Assembly (NCBI RefSeq): GCF_029029525.1
Contig: NZ_JAKJSC010000001.1
Location: forward strand, 2,640,987 to 2,704,986
Length of the DNA: 64,000 nucleotides
Reading direction: 5' to 3'
DNA from: Labilibaculum sp. DW002
Lineage (GTDB): Bacteria; Bacteroidota; Bacteroidia; Bacteroidales; Marinifilaceae
This document shows positions 55,263 through 64,000 of the stretch, in pieces. Position numbers and translations under genes: made by a program. Every line of letters starts with the position of its first letter. Position 1 is the stretch's first letter. The notes below the pieces were generated by a model, which was not told the origin of the DNA, made no database searches, and was given only the letters and a program-made list of their open reading frames with translations.

Positions 55263-57800
55263 CTAAAGGTTATTAAGTCGGCTACATAAGCTTTTGATAA
55301 GAGTAATCGTTTCTTCTTCTGTTTTTGATCTAGTAGTGTATCCAAAAGTAGTTTCTTCATCATCCCATTCAAAACCAGTCGATCTCACTATTGATTCTAA
55401 TTCAGAAGGATATTCAGTCTTAAATAAATTCCCTTTCACCTTATAGAAACGAGTTAAAAACTCCTTATTTTCAGCATCATAATAAACATCCATAGCAAAG
55501 TGTTTTCTTTGATATGTCCAATCTTCCAGAACAACACAAGAAAGCTCATCTCCACTTTTCACTTCATAATACCAACACTCTTTGAATGGTTTCAAGATTT
55601 CCTTACCAAAGAAATTTTGCATAAAGATATTGTAGGAATACATTTCTACATGACGATGATTCTGTTGAGATTGCTTATAAAGTTTAATATCTGATGCCGA
55701 TTCAAAGCGAATAAAGCCTTGCTCACAATAACGAATCAATTCTGGGTTTTTCACAAAGTATCCTCTCCATCCACCTAGAGGATTATTGCAAATTACAGAT
55801 AATGTACCGTCAAAATCTCTTTCATTAAATGTAGGATCATCAAATACCTCTTTTACTAAATCACGTTTATACTTCCAATGGTTAGCCTCTTCCTGTTTTG
55901 TTCCAGATGGCGAAAGTCTCAATAGTCTTTTCCAGCTATAATCTCTGACATTTCTACTTGAAGTAAGTAGGTTACGTCTCCAAGCAGACGCCAGTATTAA
56001 GTAATCACCTTTAGTAAGCACTGCACGTTCCCAAACAAAATCCTTATTCAAACTAGTACCAATGGCGTTAAAAACAACATCTGCTTTGTTGCTGTAATTT
56101 CTGAATTTAGCAATAAAGCTATTATCTTCTTCAACACTCCAATTGCAATGCGCATGCTCTTCATAATAAGCCAAAACTCCGGAAAATTCTAATAAGAAAG
56201 CAATTTGACCTTTCAAATAGGAATGTTGCTCAATAGATTCTACTACATTCTTCCAATCTTCTGATTTTGTAATCAGATGAGCTTTTATTCTTTCTTCTTG
56301 AGTTTGTCTGCCTAAGAAAAATTCAGCTTTATTATTGGGCACTTTTAAATACTCCAAAATATCGTTGCTGTGGTCAAGTAGACTCTCGATGGCTTTTGTC
56401 GCTCTAGCAACTTCATCTGCACCATCAATTACTGTATTTTCAGTAAGATTGTGGATTACTCTCATCCATTGCTCAATTCCATCTCTATTATTCTTATTAT
56501 GTATCAAGAATTTAAGATAAGCATGGAATTGCACTCTTTGGGGTAAGGTCAATTCCAGTTTTAACACCTTTTGAAAAACTTCTTGCTCGTCAAAATAGAA
56601 TTTATCATTTATATAAGAATGAATATTACTATTCCCATTAGATAAAGCGTCTAATGAATCAATTAAATATGTTATCGCATTCTTAGTTAATACTCCAAGC
56701 TTTTCGTAGATATGATAAGTTAAGTTGTCTGTATAATTCTTTCTTTTTCTTGCTGCATACGTACCGATCAAGAACTCTAGATCCTGATCTTTCTCTTTTT
56801 TACTAACTGTAGCATATTCATTAGCAACAATAACACGTATTAGATTCATTAATTCATCATCATACGAATTATCATTCCCATTTGAATTTCTATAATTCCA
56901 CAATAAATTAGCCCAAGAAGTGTCTATTTTATGAGAAAAATATTCCTGAGTACTTACACTCTTATCTTCGTCGCCAAACACGATTGATCGACCAGCCGAC
57001 TCACTGTAAAACATTTCGCTAATATGCTGTTCGAATTTTGCTTTAAAATTTTCAAATGTCGTTAATGGCTTACCTCTAGCATTCATTTTAATATACAGGT
57101 CATCAGTAAGTTTAAACTCTTTAAGATTTAAGAATAAAAAGGTGATGATAGGGTTCTCCGTATCGATTAGACGATCAAAAAATTCAGGATTATTTTGAAA
57201 TTTCACATGAATATCATCAAGCATTGTAAGCATTGACTGAATGGTAGGATCATTTTCCCAAGAAAGATAATACCAACCACAATCTTGTATTGTTTTTGAT
57301 AAGCTTGGTTTGTTATCCACTTGAGAGATTAATAGTTCATCCATATCAATCTCGTTGGACATTAATTCATCGCAAAATTCTCTTGAACTAGTTCGTGTTT
57401 CATAGGTAAAGTTTGATCTATAAATTTCTTTACCTTCATGATTCTTCTTACTTGCAAGAGAATCTCTAAACAACTGTAAATTATCTGAAATGTTAGCTAA
57501 ATACCAATGAAGCAAAAACAGAGTTGTAAGGCGCTGTTGCCCATCTAAAGGAATGAATCGAGTATCACCATTTTCGATAAGACTTCCATATACAAAGTCT
57601 AAATCTCTATTGGGTTTATTCTCCTCCAAATAACTATGTAATGCGTCTAGGAATCTTTCTCGTACTTCCGAGGAAGAATTACGTCCTTGTGCATAATCTC
57701 GCTGAATAATTGGTATTTCAATTTTATATTCCTTCTCAACGAATAATTTAAAAAAGCTAAGGCGTTCGCCTGAATTTATTAGGTTGTTATTATCGCTCAT
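55263..57800 (-). CDS. DUF262-domain protein (GmrS/ParB-like NTPase), long form
   Basis: I place the start at the ATG at 57800 (MSDNNNLINS), as the longer frame to 57893 lies inside the upstream gene. The 845-residue protein has the DUF262 signature IPIIQRDYAQGR (29-40) and LDGQQRLTTLFLLHW (about 88-102). DUF262 belongs to the ParB-like fold that hydrolyses nucleotides in GmrSD-type modification-dependent restriction. No DUF1524 nuclease motif is seen in its long C-terminal part, so it may work with the neighbouring DUF262-DUF1524 protein. Confidence 0.85.
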   Translation of the reverse strand: MSDNNNLINSGERLSFFKLFVEKEYKIEIPIIQRDYAQGRNSSSEVRERFLDALHSYLEENKPNRDLDFVYGSLIENGDTRFIPLDGQQRLTTLFLLHWYLANISDNLQLFRDSLASKKNHEGKEIYRSNFTYETRTSSREFCDELMSNEIDMDELLISQVDNKPSLSKTIQDCGWYYLSWENDPTIQSMLTMLDDIHVKFQNNPEFFDRLIDTENPIITFLFLNLKEFKLTDDLYIKMNARGKPLTTFENFKAKFEQHISEMFYSESAGRSIVFGDEDKSVSTQEYFSHKIDTSWANLLWNYRNSNGNDNSYDDELMNLIRVIVANEYATVSKKEKDQDLEFLIGTYAARKRKNYTDNLTYHIYEKLGVLTKNAITYLIDSLDALSNGNSNIHSYINDKFYFDEQEVFQKVLKLELTLPQRVQFHAYLKFLIHNKNNRDGIEQWMRVIHNLTENTVIDGADEVARATKAIESLLDHSNDILEYLKVPNNKAEFFLGRQTQEERIKAHLITKSEDWKNVVESIEQHSYLKGQIAFLLEFSGVLAYYEEHAHCNWSVEEDNSFIAKFRNYSNKADVVFNAIGTSLNKDFVWERAVLTKGDYLILASAWRRNLLTSSRNVRDYSWKRLLRLSPSGTKQEEANHWKYKRDLVKEVFDDPTFNERDFDGTLSVICNNPLGGWRGYFVKNPELIRYCEQGFIRFESASDIKLYKQSQQNHRHVEMYSYNIFMQNFFGKEILKPFKECWYYEVKSGDELSCVVLEDWTYQRKHFAMDVYYDAENKEFLTRFYKVKGNLFKTEYPSELESIVRSTGFEWDDEETTFGYTTRSKTEEETITLIKSLCSRLNNL

Positions 57801-59613
57801 TTTTCTCAGTCTGAAGTGGTAAGTAATCTTTAAGGGTTCGTTTGATAGTTTCCAGATAGTCATTCGCATCGTTTTTACTCCAATGCATAACATTACCCAA
57901 TTTTTTGGTGTATGATTTTAAGAAGACATTCTTTGTTGCTATTGGCACAAAAACACCGTTCATATCATTTTCCAAAATAGTCTTTCTTTTGATTGGAAAC
58001 ATCGCATTTTTGTAACTGCGATTTGTTGCTGAATCCAGAAGTGCCAAATTTGAAATACTATCAATATTTTCAGGTGCTTCTGCTTCGTTAAAATGCTTTA
58101 TCAAGCTATTATACAATTGCGTAAACTGAGATTCATCCATACTCTCAGAATCTAACAAAGATGCAAGATCCTTAGAGAAGAATTTTTCAACTTCATCTAG
58201 TTTTGATATTGCTTTTTCCTGTAATTCTTTTTCAGTAAAACCATTGCCATTAAGAATGGCATCTGAATATCCCCTCTCTCCAGTGAAATATTCTAAAATG
58301 TCGATCGCCCAATCTTTTCTAGCACTTCCAACAATTTGCTTGTCGGTTTGCGAACGAACATGTTCAATGTCCCAATCTTCTTCTTTATATCGGAAAAATG
58401 GAAATCGAGCATCAGTTTTTTCTGAAGAAAGAATAGTTTGAATATTAAACAGTAAGAGTACCTTCTTTACTCTTTTATCTTTATATCCTAATTCTTCAAT
58501 TTGGCAACTTACCTCTCCTTTGATTTTATCTTTTAGATAAGCCTTAAAAGATAATTTTGTTCTATTACTCGACTCTAGCTTTAATTTATTAATATCGTAT
58601 CCGCAATCGATAAGAAATCCAACTAAATGATAAAGCTCCTTATCGTTATACCATTCTTCAAAACTTAGAAAATACTTCTTAATTTTTGACCACAAAGTAT
58701 CAATATCAGCTAGAGCATCTTTATCTTTCTTACTGATTATAAAATCTTTATTGAACTCATAAAAAGTAAAATACCTTTCATTATCCTTGGTCTTATTTTT
58801 CATCAAATCGAAAATGTATTCAATTCGATTATCGTATTTCAATGGATTATCCGGATTATAGATAAAATACCAAAAAGCATCATTCTGAAGCACCTTCTCA
58901 ATTGCATCCCATTCTGTAGCTATTTGCAATTGCTTGAGACTCGCCTTATCTTCTTGAAAATTTCCATTTTGAAGAAATAATGCTTTTACTAATTCCGCAT
59001 TTGTTAATGGTATCTTACCAATATTTAAACGGGTAAAAATATCGATGGCAAACTTATTAGATACATTCTCTTCACTTACATCGTACCAAATAACCTTAAC
59101 ATTCTTTCCTGATTCATCGTCATTTAATAAGGTATTAAGAAAATTGATTTTTGTATTTCCATCCTTGCCATCGAACCACTTAGCTACTGTTTCATAAGCA
59201 TTGCAAATGTGAAAGTAATCAATATTGTCTTCGCTTCGGGTTAAGTCGATATTTTTAAGAAAGAGCTCGCTGTCTGATCTTGTTTCATAACGAATACTAA
59301 AATTTCCTTTCCCAAGAAATTCAAGTCCTCCTTTGAGATACTCAAGTATGATATAAATTGTAGTTAGTCTTTGCTGTCCATCCAACACTTCCCATTCATT
59401 ATCCATTTTTGATACAACTACCGGCTGCAAGCAGTAGAAAGCGTCCTTTGTTTCTGTTTCGCTATTTAGCCTGAAACTCCAAATGTCATCTAATAAATTT
59501 TTCACCTGCCTCTCTTTCCAACGATAACCTCGCTGGTATGATGGAATAAAAAACTTCTCATCCAGAAGTTTTGTAATCGGTTTCAAAATTAAATTAGAAT
59601 CCATTTCGCTCAT
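57790..59613 (-). CDS. DUF262-DUF1524 protein (GmrSD-type)
   Basis: A 607-residue protein with an N-terminal DUF262 domain (PSYQRGYRWK at 24-33, LDGQQRLTT at 77-85) and a C-terminal DUF1524 HNH-like domain with DWDIEHVRSQ (about 415-425). GmrSD enzymes degrade modified phage DNA. Here the gene sits inside a type I restriction operon and overlaps the second DUF262 gene by 11 nt, so the two DUF262 proteins probably work together. Confidence 0.88.
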   Translation of the reverse strand: MSEMDSNLILKPITKLLDEKFFIPSYQRGYRWKERQVKNLLDDIWSFRLNSETETKDAFYCLQPVVVSKMDNEWEVLDGQQRLTTIYIILEYLKGGLEFLGKGNFSIRYETRSDSELFLKNIDLTRSEDNIDYFHICNAYETVAKWFDGKDGNTKINFLNTLLNDDESGKNVKVIWYDVSEENVSNKFAIDIFTRLNIGKIPLTNAELVKALFLQNGNFQEDKASLKQLQIATEWDAIEKVLQNDAFWYFIYNPDNPLKYDNRIEYIFDLMKNKTKDNERYFTFYEFNKDFIISKKDKDALADIDTLWSKIKKYFLSFEEWYNDKELYHLVGFLIDCGYDINKLKLESSNRTKLSFKAYLKDKIKGEVSCQIEELGYKDKRVKKVLLLFNIQTILSSEKTDARFPFFRYKEEDWDIEHVRSQTDKQIVGSARKDWAIDILEYFTGERGYSDAILNGNGFTEKELQEKAISKLDEVEKFFSKDLASLLDSESMDESQFTQLYNSLIKHFNEAEAPENIDSISNLALLDSATNRSYKNAMFPIKRKTILENDMNGVFVPIATKNVFLKSYTKKLGNVMHWSKNDANDYLETIKRTLKDYLPLQTEKNER

Positions 59614-59699
59614 AATTATTTCGTTTTATCAGTTAATAGCCTGAGAAATTTGATTTATACTTGTTTCGTGTTTTTTTTGATTTTCACATCACAGATTGC

Positions 59700-60158
59700 T
59701 TACTTAAAAAAATCGTCTCCTTTTTTTAAGTAATAAGCCTTGTGTCCATTATTTTTTATTTCATCCTCCCACGCTTCTTTAATCACTTTGACCTTATACC
59801 ATTGCTTCATCCCAGTATGCCAACATTCCCAAACGCTATCATCTAATCGCCCCTTTTTGTACCAAAAATATTCTTCAGAACACAAATTAAAAAAGTCAAT
59901 TAGATCATTGTATAAAGCTTCATCCTTTTTTAATTCAGACAAAGTTTTACACTCTTTTTCTATTCGGTAAAGGCTGTTATTTAATGTATTGTATCGCTTG
60001 TTGAAATCAGTAAAAAGTTGATGGAACATCTGATCTTCACCAACCTTCTGAGATAACTTAGAATATTTCTGAGTAATGAAATAAACCATGGCACCTAAGA
60101 CAAGGGTTCCAACTAAATTAAAAGTGCTTATTATATTACTGATATTTTCCCAACTCAT
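59700..60158 (-). CDS. Small membrane-anchored protein in the R-M operon
   Basis: A 152-residue protein with one N-terminal membrane segment (about residues 10-28, ISTFNLVGTLVLGAMVYFI) and a cytosolic helical remainder rich in charged and aromatic residues (EEYFWYKKGRL, VWECWHTGMKQWY). It overlaps hsdS by 4 nt. Related small proteins occur beside restriction genes, but the function is unknown. Confidence 0.6.
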   Translation of the reverse strand: MSWENISNIISTFNLVGTLVLGAMVYFITQKYSKLSQKVGEDQMFHQLFTDFNKRYNTLNNSLYRIEKECKTLSELKKDEALYNDLIDFFNLCSEEYFWYKKGRLDDSVWECWHTGMKQWYKVKVIKEAWEDEIKNNGHKAYYLKKGDDFFK

Positions 60159-61390
60159 ATCAACCTAGTTTTCCCAGTTAACAACTCCTGCATCATACCC
60201 TGCTTTATTTGCTGGCATTTGGCTTTTTTATTCTCCAAAGCTTCTATTTCTTTATCCATATCGGATAAAGTATCTGCAATTGCTTCTTGTTCTTCCATAC
60301 TATGAGGTATAGGTATATTAATTTTGGCAATATTCTTATGACCAACATGTGGCTGACCCGAGGAATTAAAAATCTCCTTTATTTGTCTAATAGCAAATGA
60401 ACTCCTTAAATTTAAAAAAAGATAATCTCTATTTAACTTTTCGCTGTCAAAATCAATTTTAAAGGCATTATTACTTAAAACACCTTCTGCTCCAGAATAG
60501 ACATCTCCAGCAGTATTCCCTGTATTGACCATCATTATATCTGTACTACTCATAATTTTATTTGGATAAATATCCTTAACATACCACTTAAAATCATCGG
60601 TAAAGAAATCTCTTATATACAAATATCTAATATATCCCTTTCTTGTAGATCTTAATTGCTCAGATTGTGCTATTTGTACTCCTTGAGTAAATTCACAAAG
60701 TGTACCTAATTTCAGTTCTTCCCACTCCCCACTAAACCCAGGCAACCTCTTTTTACCAGTAAGCAATTGCTGCATGGCGCCTTGTTTAATGGCTTTCTTT
60801 TTGGCTATGAGTTTTTCCAAATTGCTGATTAAAGAATCAACATCGCTTAAGGCGGTGGCTATGGCTTTTTGTTCGGCTAGGGTTGGGGGAAGAGGAACTT
60901 TCCAATTCAACATATCTCCAACATTTAAATGCTTCATTGTTGTACCAATTTCCAATTCTTTTAATCGATTTCTACCAATAAAAGAATTAAAATATTGCGC
61001 GTAAAACCAAGGGGAAGCCTTTTTTTGTTTAAATCTTGAAATTATCAAAGCATGGCAATTACTACCTTCAAGTTCTTTAGGTACAATTGTAGTTAGCCCA
61101 ACATCACCTGTTTGAACTGTTAGTAAATCGCCTTCTCTTAAACATGATTTTTGATGACTTTTATGAAAAGCATAATCAATTTTTTTGATCCCGGTAAAAT
61201 TGAATGAGTTCTCTTCAACATTAAATCCTTGGATATATGTAACGCCATTATGAGCATTAGTATAGTGAGTTGTTGCAGTACCAACAAATCCATTTGTCAT
61301 TAAATTTGTGATTTCTCCCAATGTAATTTCGTCCCAATCCTCAGGTATCATCCCCACTTCTGTTTGCTGATATCCTTCTCTATCTACCAT
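60155..61390 (-). CDS. hsdS: Type I restriction enzyme, S (specificity) subunit
   Basis: A 411-residue specificity subunit with two target-recognition domains. Each is followed by a conserved helix (AEQKAIATALSDVDSLISNLEKLIAKKKAIKQ, split here for length, at about 165-200, and EEQEAIADTLSDMDKEIEAL near the end). The start overlaps hsdM by 7 nt. The recognition sequence cannot be told from the sequence. Confidence 0.95.
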   Translation of the reverse strand: MVDREGYQQTEVGMIPEDWDEITLGEITNLMTNGFVGTATTHYTNAHNGVTYIQGFNVEENSFNFTGIKKIDYAFHKSHQKSCLREGDLLTVQTGDVGLTTIVPKELEGSNCHALIISRFKQKKASPWFYAQYFNSFIGRNRLKELEIGTTMKHLNVGDMLNWKVPLPPTLAEQKAIATALSDVDSLISNLEKLIAKKKAIKQGAMQQLLTGKKRLPGFSGEWEELKLGTLCEFTQGVQIAQSEQLRSTRKGYIRYLYIRDFFTDDFKWYVKDIYPNKIMSSTDIMMVNTGNTAGDVYSGAEGVLSNNAFKIDFDSEKLNRDYLFLNLRSSFAIRQIKEIFNSSGQPHVGHKNIAKINIPIPHSMEEQEAIADTLSDMDKEIEALENKKAKCQQIKQGMMQELLTGKTRLI

Positions 61391-63801
61391 GCTAATCCAA
61401 TTTTTTGAAGATGAGCATTCACTTTAACTTCCAATTCTTTGGTTGAATTATCTAACTCGCCCAAGGTGTTTTCGTAACGTTCGGCTAGTTCTTTTATTCG
61501 GCTGGTTAAGCGTTGCGAAATGGCATCAATTTCAGATTGAATATCGGTTTTTAAGGCTGTCAACCATTTGTTGCCTATCACCAAATCTCTTACTTCAGCT
61601 TCGGATAATTTAGGGTATTTGTTGTAGCACAGTTTATCCAATTCAGCTACTTTCTCTTTTAACTGTTTGCCTATGGCGGTTTGTTGAGTAAATAACTTTT
61701 GTACTTTTTGCATGAGTTGGTATGCCTCTTTTTCGCTGGCATCGCCCTTAATGGCAGTCATGCGTTTGCTTAGCGTGGCTTTGGTAATTTTTCCATTGTC
61801 GTTGGCAGCCTCTTCCAGCAATCCTTCCTCTACGGCATGTTCCTCTTCGTATTGGCTGAGTTCGCTTTGCAAGCTTTCCAAATTGGCTTCCAATTTCTGA
61901 ATCCCTGTGTTGTTATCAGCAAAGTAAGCATCCACTATATAGGCTTTTGGCAGTAGATCGCAGATCCATCCTTTGTCCAACTCTTTGCCGTTCTTTTTCT
62001 TTTCAATAACCCGTCGGGTTTTAGCTACCCAACCATCTTCTACTAACAGATAAGCATCATCTTTCATGATCTCGCTCCAGTAATCACGCAGATATTGGTA
62101 GATATCGTAAGCATCAATTAAGGCAGTCCCCTTGTACTCTTCCAGTAGCAATTGGGAAATCTCTGTAATTAATTTCTTGGGTGCTGTATCCGCATTAATT
62201 CCTGTCAGAATTGGATAAACCTTCTTTTGCCAATTGGTAAAAGTATTCTCTAACTGAGTTCCGTAATTTGTAAACTCAGCATGGCTGAAAATGGCTTCTT
62301 TAATCTCTGTCTTATCAATACATAGTTGAAAATAGTCTTCCCGCAAGTCTTTAAAAATGCTGGCCTTTAAATTAGGGTACACATCCCAAAAGGCCTGTAA
62401 GCTTTCTACATCCCGGTTTGGAATTCCACCATTTAAATGAGCATTTAAATCCTGAATATCTTCCTCTTTCTGGGTATCGATGTATCGTGGAATATTCAGA
62501 TTGTACTCATTTTTTACAATTTCGTCGAATTTCACAAATCGAGCGTATTTTTTGGTCTCCTTCTGCTGATTAAAAACCTCTACAATTCGGTATAAATCCT
62601 GTTCCCGTAAGCGGTTTTTGTTGCCATCCTTTATAAAGCCTTTGCTGGCATCCACCATAAAAATTCCTTTGCGATCTTTGGTGTTCTCCTTATCGAGCAC
62701 GATGATACAAGCAGGAATTCCCGTTCCGTAAAACAAGTTGGCCGGCAAACCAATAATTCCTTTAATCAATTTTCTATCGATTAAGTTTTCACGAATTTCC
62801 GCTTCGGCATTTCCCCGAAACAAAACGCCATGAGGAAGAATTACTGCCCCTTTTCCTGTGCTTTTCATAGATGCCAGAATGTGCAGCAGAAAGGCATAAT
62901 CACCATTTTTATCGGGTGGTACACCATAAGCTCTAAAGCGATTGAATTCATCATCCATAGGTGAAATGCCATTGCTCCAGTTCTTAATGGAGAATGGAGG
63001 ATTGGCTACTACAAAATCGAAACGTTTTAGTGTGCCATCGGCCTCTTTAAACTGAGGATCAGCAATGGTGTTTTTTCCCGCAATGGTCGCCTCAGGATAT
63101 CCATGCAACCACATGTTCATAATCGCCAAACTTTTAGTGGCTATGTCTTTTTCCTGTCCGTAAATGGTCAAACCCTTTTCAGTCTCGTCAGCTACTTTCA
63201 ATAGTAAGGAACCCGATCCACAGGTTGGATCATATACGGTATAAGAAGGCTTATCTGCTTTGTCAACATCGATAATTTTCGCCAAAATTCGCGACACCTC
63301 TGCAGGCGTATAAAATTGACCTTTGCTCTTTCCCGATTCACTGGCAAAGTGACGCATTAAAAATTCGTAGGCATCCCCTAAAATATCATCATCCTCTGCT
63401 CGATTATTTTTAAAGTCTAAAGCCGGATTCTCAAAAATAGCTATCAGATTACCCAACAGTTCTACTTTCTCGTTACCGCTTCCCAATTTGTCATCGTCGT
63501 TAAAATCGACCAAGTCCATAGAACCTTCCAGTCCGTTGGCAGCAAATAAAGGCTTTAGTATTTTCTTATTAATTTGGTCGCCGATATCAGGCTGTCCTTT
63601 CAAGGCAATCATGTCCTCGAAAGTAGCACCTGCCGGCACTTCAATTAAACTATCTGATTTGTTGGCATATTTATCGGATACATACTTCACAAAAAGCATG
63701 GTCAATACGTAATCTTTGTATTGGCTGGCATCCATTCCCCCTCTTAACTCATCGCAACTAGCCCAAAGTGAGCTGTATAATTCTGATTTCTTGATTGCCA
63801 T
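61384..63801 (-). CDS. hsdM: Type I restriction enzyme, M (N6-adenine methyltransferase) subunit
   Basis: An 805-residue N6-adenine methyltransferase with the HsdM N-terminal helical domain, SAM-binding motif DPTCGSGSLLL (191-201) and catalytic NPPF (267-270). The C-terminal 300 residues are a long coiled-coil-rich extension, as in the long HsdM form common in Bacteroidota. It is the first gene of the operon, read from promoter S5. Confidence 0.95.
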   Translation of the reverse strand: MAIKKSELYSSLWASCDELRGGMDASQYKDYVLTMLFVKYVSDKYANKSDSLIEVPAGATFEDMIALKGQPDIGDQINKKILKPLFAANGLEGSMDLVDFNDDDKLGSGNEKVELLGNLIAIFENPALDFKNNRAEDDDILGDAYEFLMRHFASESGKSKGQFYTPAEVSRILAKIIDVDKADKPSYTVYDPTCGSGSLLLKVADETEKGLTIYGQEKDIATKSLAIMNMWLHGYPEATIAGKNTIADPQFKEADGTLKRFDFVVANPPFSIKNWSNGISPMDDEFNRFRAYGVPPDKNGDYAFLLHILASMKSTGKGAVILPHGVLFRGNAEAEIRENLIDRKLIKGIIGLPANLFYGTGIPACIIVLDKENTKDRKGIFMVDASKGFIKDGNKNRLREQDLYRIVEVFNQQKETKKYARFVKFDEIVKNEYNLNIPRYIDTQKEEDIQDLNAHLNGGIPNRDVESLQAFWDVYPNLKASIFKDLREDYFQLCIDKTEIKEAIFSHAEFTNYGTQLENTFTNWQKKVYPILTGINADTAPKKLITEISQLLLEEYKGTALIDAYDIYQYLRDYWSEIMKDDAYLLVEDGWVAKTRRVIEKKKNGKELDKGWICDLLPKAYIVDAYFADNNTGIQKLEANLESLQSELSQYEEEHAVEEGLLEEAANDNGKITKATLSKRMTAIKGDASEKEAYQLMQKVQKLFTQQTAIGKQLKEKVAELDKLCYNKYPKLSEAEVRDLVIGNKWLTALKTDIQSEIDAISQRLTSRIKELAERYENTLGELDNSTKELEVKVNAHLQKIGLAW

Positions 63802-63811
63802 CTATAGTATA

Positions 63812-63884
63812 TTATTGTTTATTTGAATTTTGACTTTGCAAGTTAATATTATTGTCTTAAAAACAGGGATGTCAAAGCTGTCAA
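63812..63884 (-). promoter_or_regulatory. Tandem-TTGACA promoter module S5
   Basis: On the - strand: TTGACA (63884-63879), 3 nt, TTGACA (63875-63870), 24 nt, TAACTTGC (63845-63838), 15 nt, ATAAACAATAA (63822-63812), ending 10 nt before hsdM. An inverted TTATGGTA / TACCATAA pair lies just upstream. Confidence 0.8.
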
Positions 63885-63968
63885 ATTTATGGTAGAGCCA
63901 TAATTGCCAGTATTACCATAATGTATGGTGGAGGCATAAGTGCAATAACACCAACAATTCCAATCAAC

Positions 63969-63999
63969 AAAAAAGAGCCAAGCATTGCACTTGACTCTT
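63969..63999 (-). terminator. Terminator of a - strand gene beyond the right edge
   Basis: AAGAGCCAAG (63973-63982) pairs with CTTGACTCTT (63990-63999) with one mismatch, followed on the - strand by a T run. The gene it serves lies outside the window. Confidence 0.65.
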
Positions 64000-64000
64000 C

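Noticed and set aside
57801-57893. Longer start of the second DUF262 protein
   Set aside because: The extra residues lie inside the upstream gene, and the family resemblance starts after the ATG at 57800.
21680-63884. TTGACA boxes as ordinary sigma-70 -35 elements
   Set aside because: The spacing to the -7 box is 24 nt in all cases, too long for a -35/-10 pair, and Bacteroidota use a different consensus.

Overview
The window is AT-rich DNA from a member of the Bacteroidota. The evidence is a Bacteroidota-type aspartate-semialdehyde dehydrogenase, an energy-transducing TonB with a large acidic/proline-rich linker, type IX secretion (Por-type) C-terminal sorting sequences, an RHS protein of the Bacteroidota kind, absence of Shine-Dalgarno sequences at most starts, and promoters that fit the Bacteroidota consensus (TTG, about 18-19 nt, TAnnTTTG). 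A marine or sediment relative of the Marinilabiliales/Marinifilaceae would fit, but that is inference.

Layout. 1-5.4 kb is housekeeping: a partial secreted protein, asd, hflX, a tonB-like gene and a tRNA-Ala(GGC). From the tRNA onward everything looks accessory. 5.4-8.5 kb holds small membrane or secreted proteins of unknown function and a pair of 121-bp direct repeats rich in GGTTTACA. 9.0-21.2 kb is a surface/secreted operon: a Por-tail protein, a 1293-residue phage-tail-fibre-like protein with a collar domain, a giant RHS/YD protein with an inserted dockerin-like EF-hand pair and a variable C-terminal tail, and a small membrane protein in the position of an immunity gene.

21.3-64 kb is a dense defence-type island. 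On the + strand: a lipoprotein; a patatin-like phospholipase with a metallo-beta-lactamase (MBL)-fold partner; a second MBL-fold protein; an OLD-like ATPase ending in a HEPN RNxxxH motif; a divergent DnaB paralogue (on the - strand); and a pseudokinase-UPF1-like helicase fusion with a winged-helix partner. On the - strand: an SBD-HNH restriction enzyme; a long operon with a secreted vWA protein, a trans-membrane lipoprotein, a Tubulin_2-type GTPase, a cytosolic papain-like protein and several lipoproteins; and a type I restriction-modification operon (hsdM, hsdS, hsdR) with two DUF262 proteins and a YgjP/SprT-like metalloprotease embedded in it.

The most striking result is regulatory. Five otherwise unrelated transcription units of the island (lipoprotein, patatin-MBL, helicase, tubulin-vWA operon, type I R-M operon) share a promoter module: two TTGACA-like boxes with a 9-bp period, exactly 24 nt, then a TAnnTTGC-like -7 box; four of the five also carry ATAAACAATAA 15-16 nt further on. 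Three of these promoters are preceded, at about 340-356 bp, by a 93-bp repeat element that occurs four times in the window with identical length and identical internal spacing. In addition, the patatin/MBL/ATPase genes are separated by about 135-bp imperfect palindromes that look like attC sites of gene cassettes, though no integrase is present. Together these suggest a modular island whose defence units are exchangeable and co-regulated.
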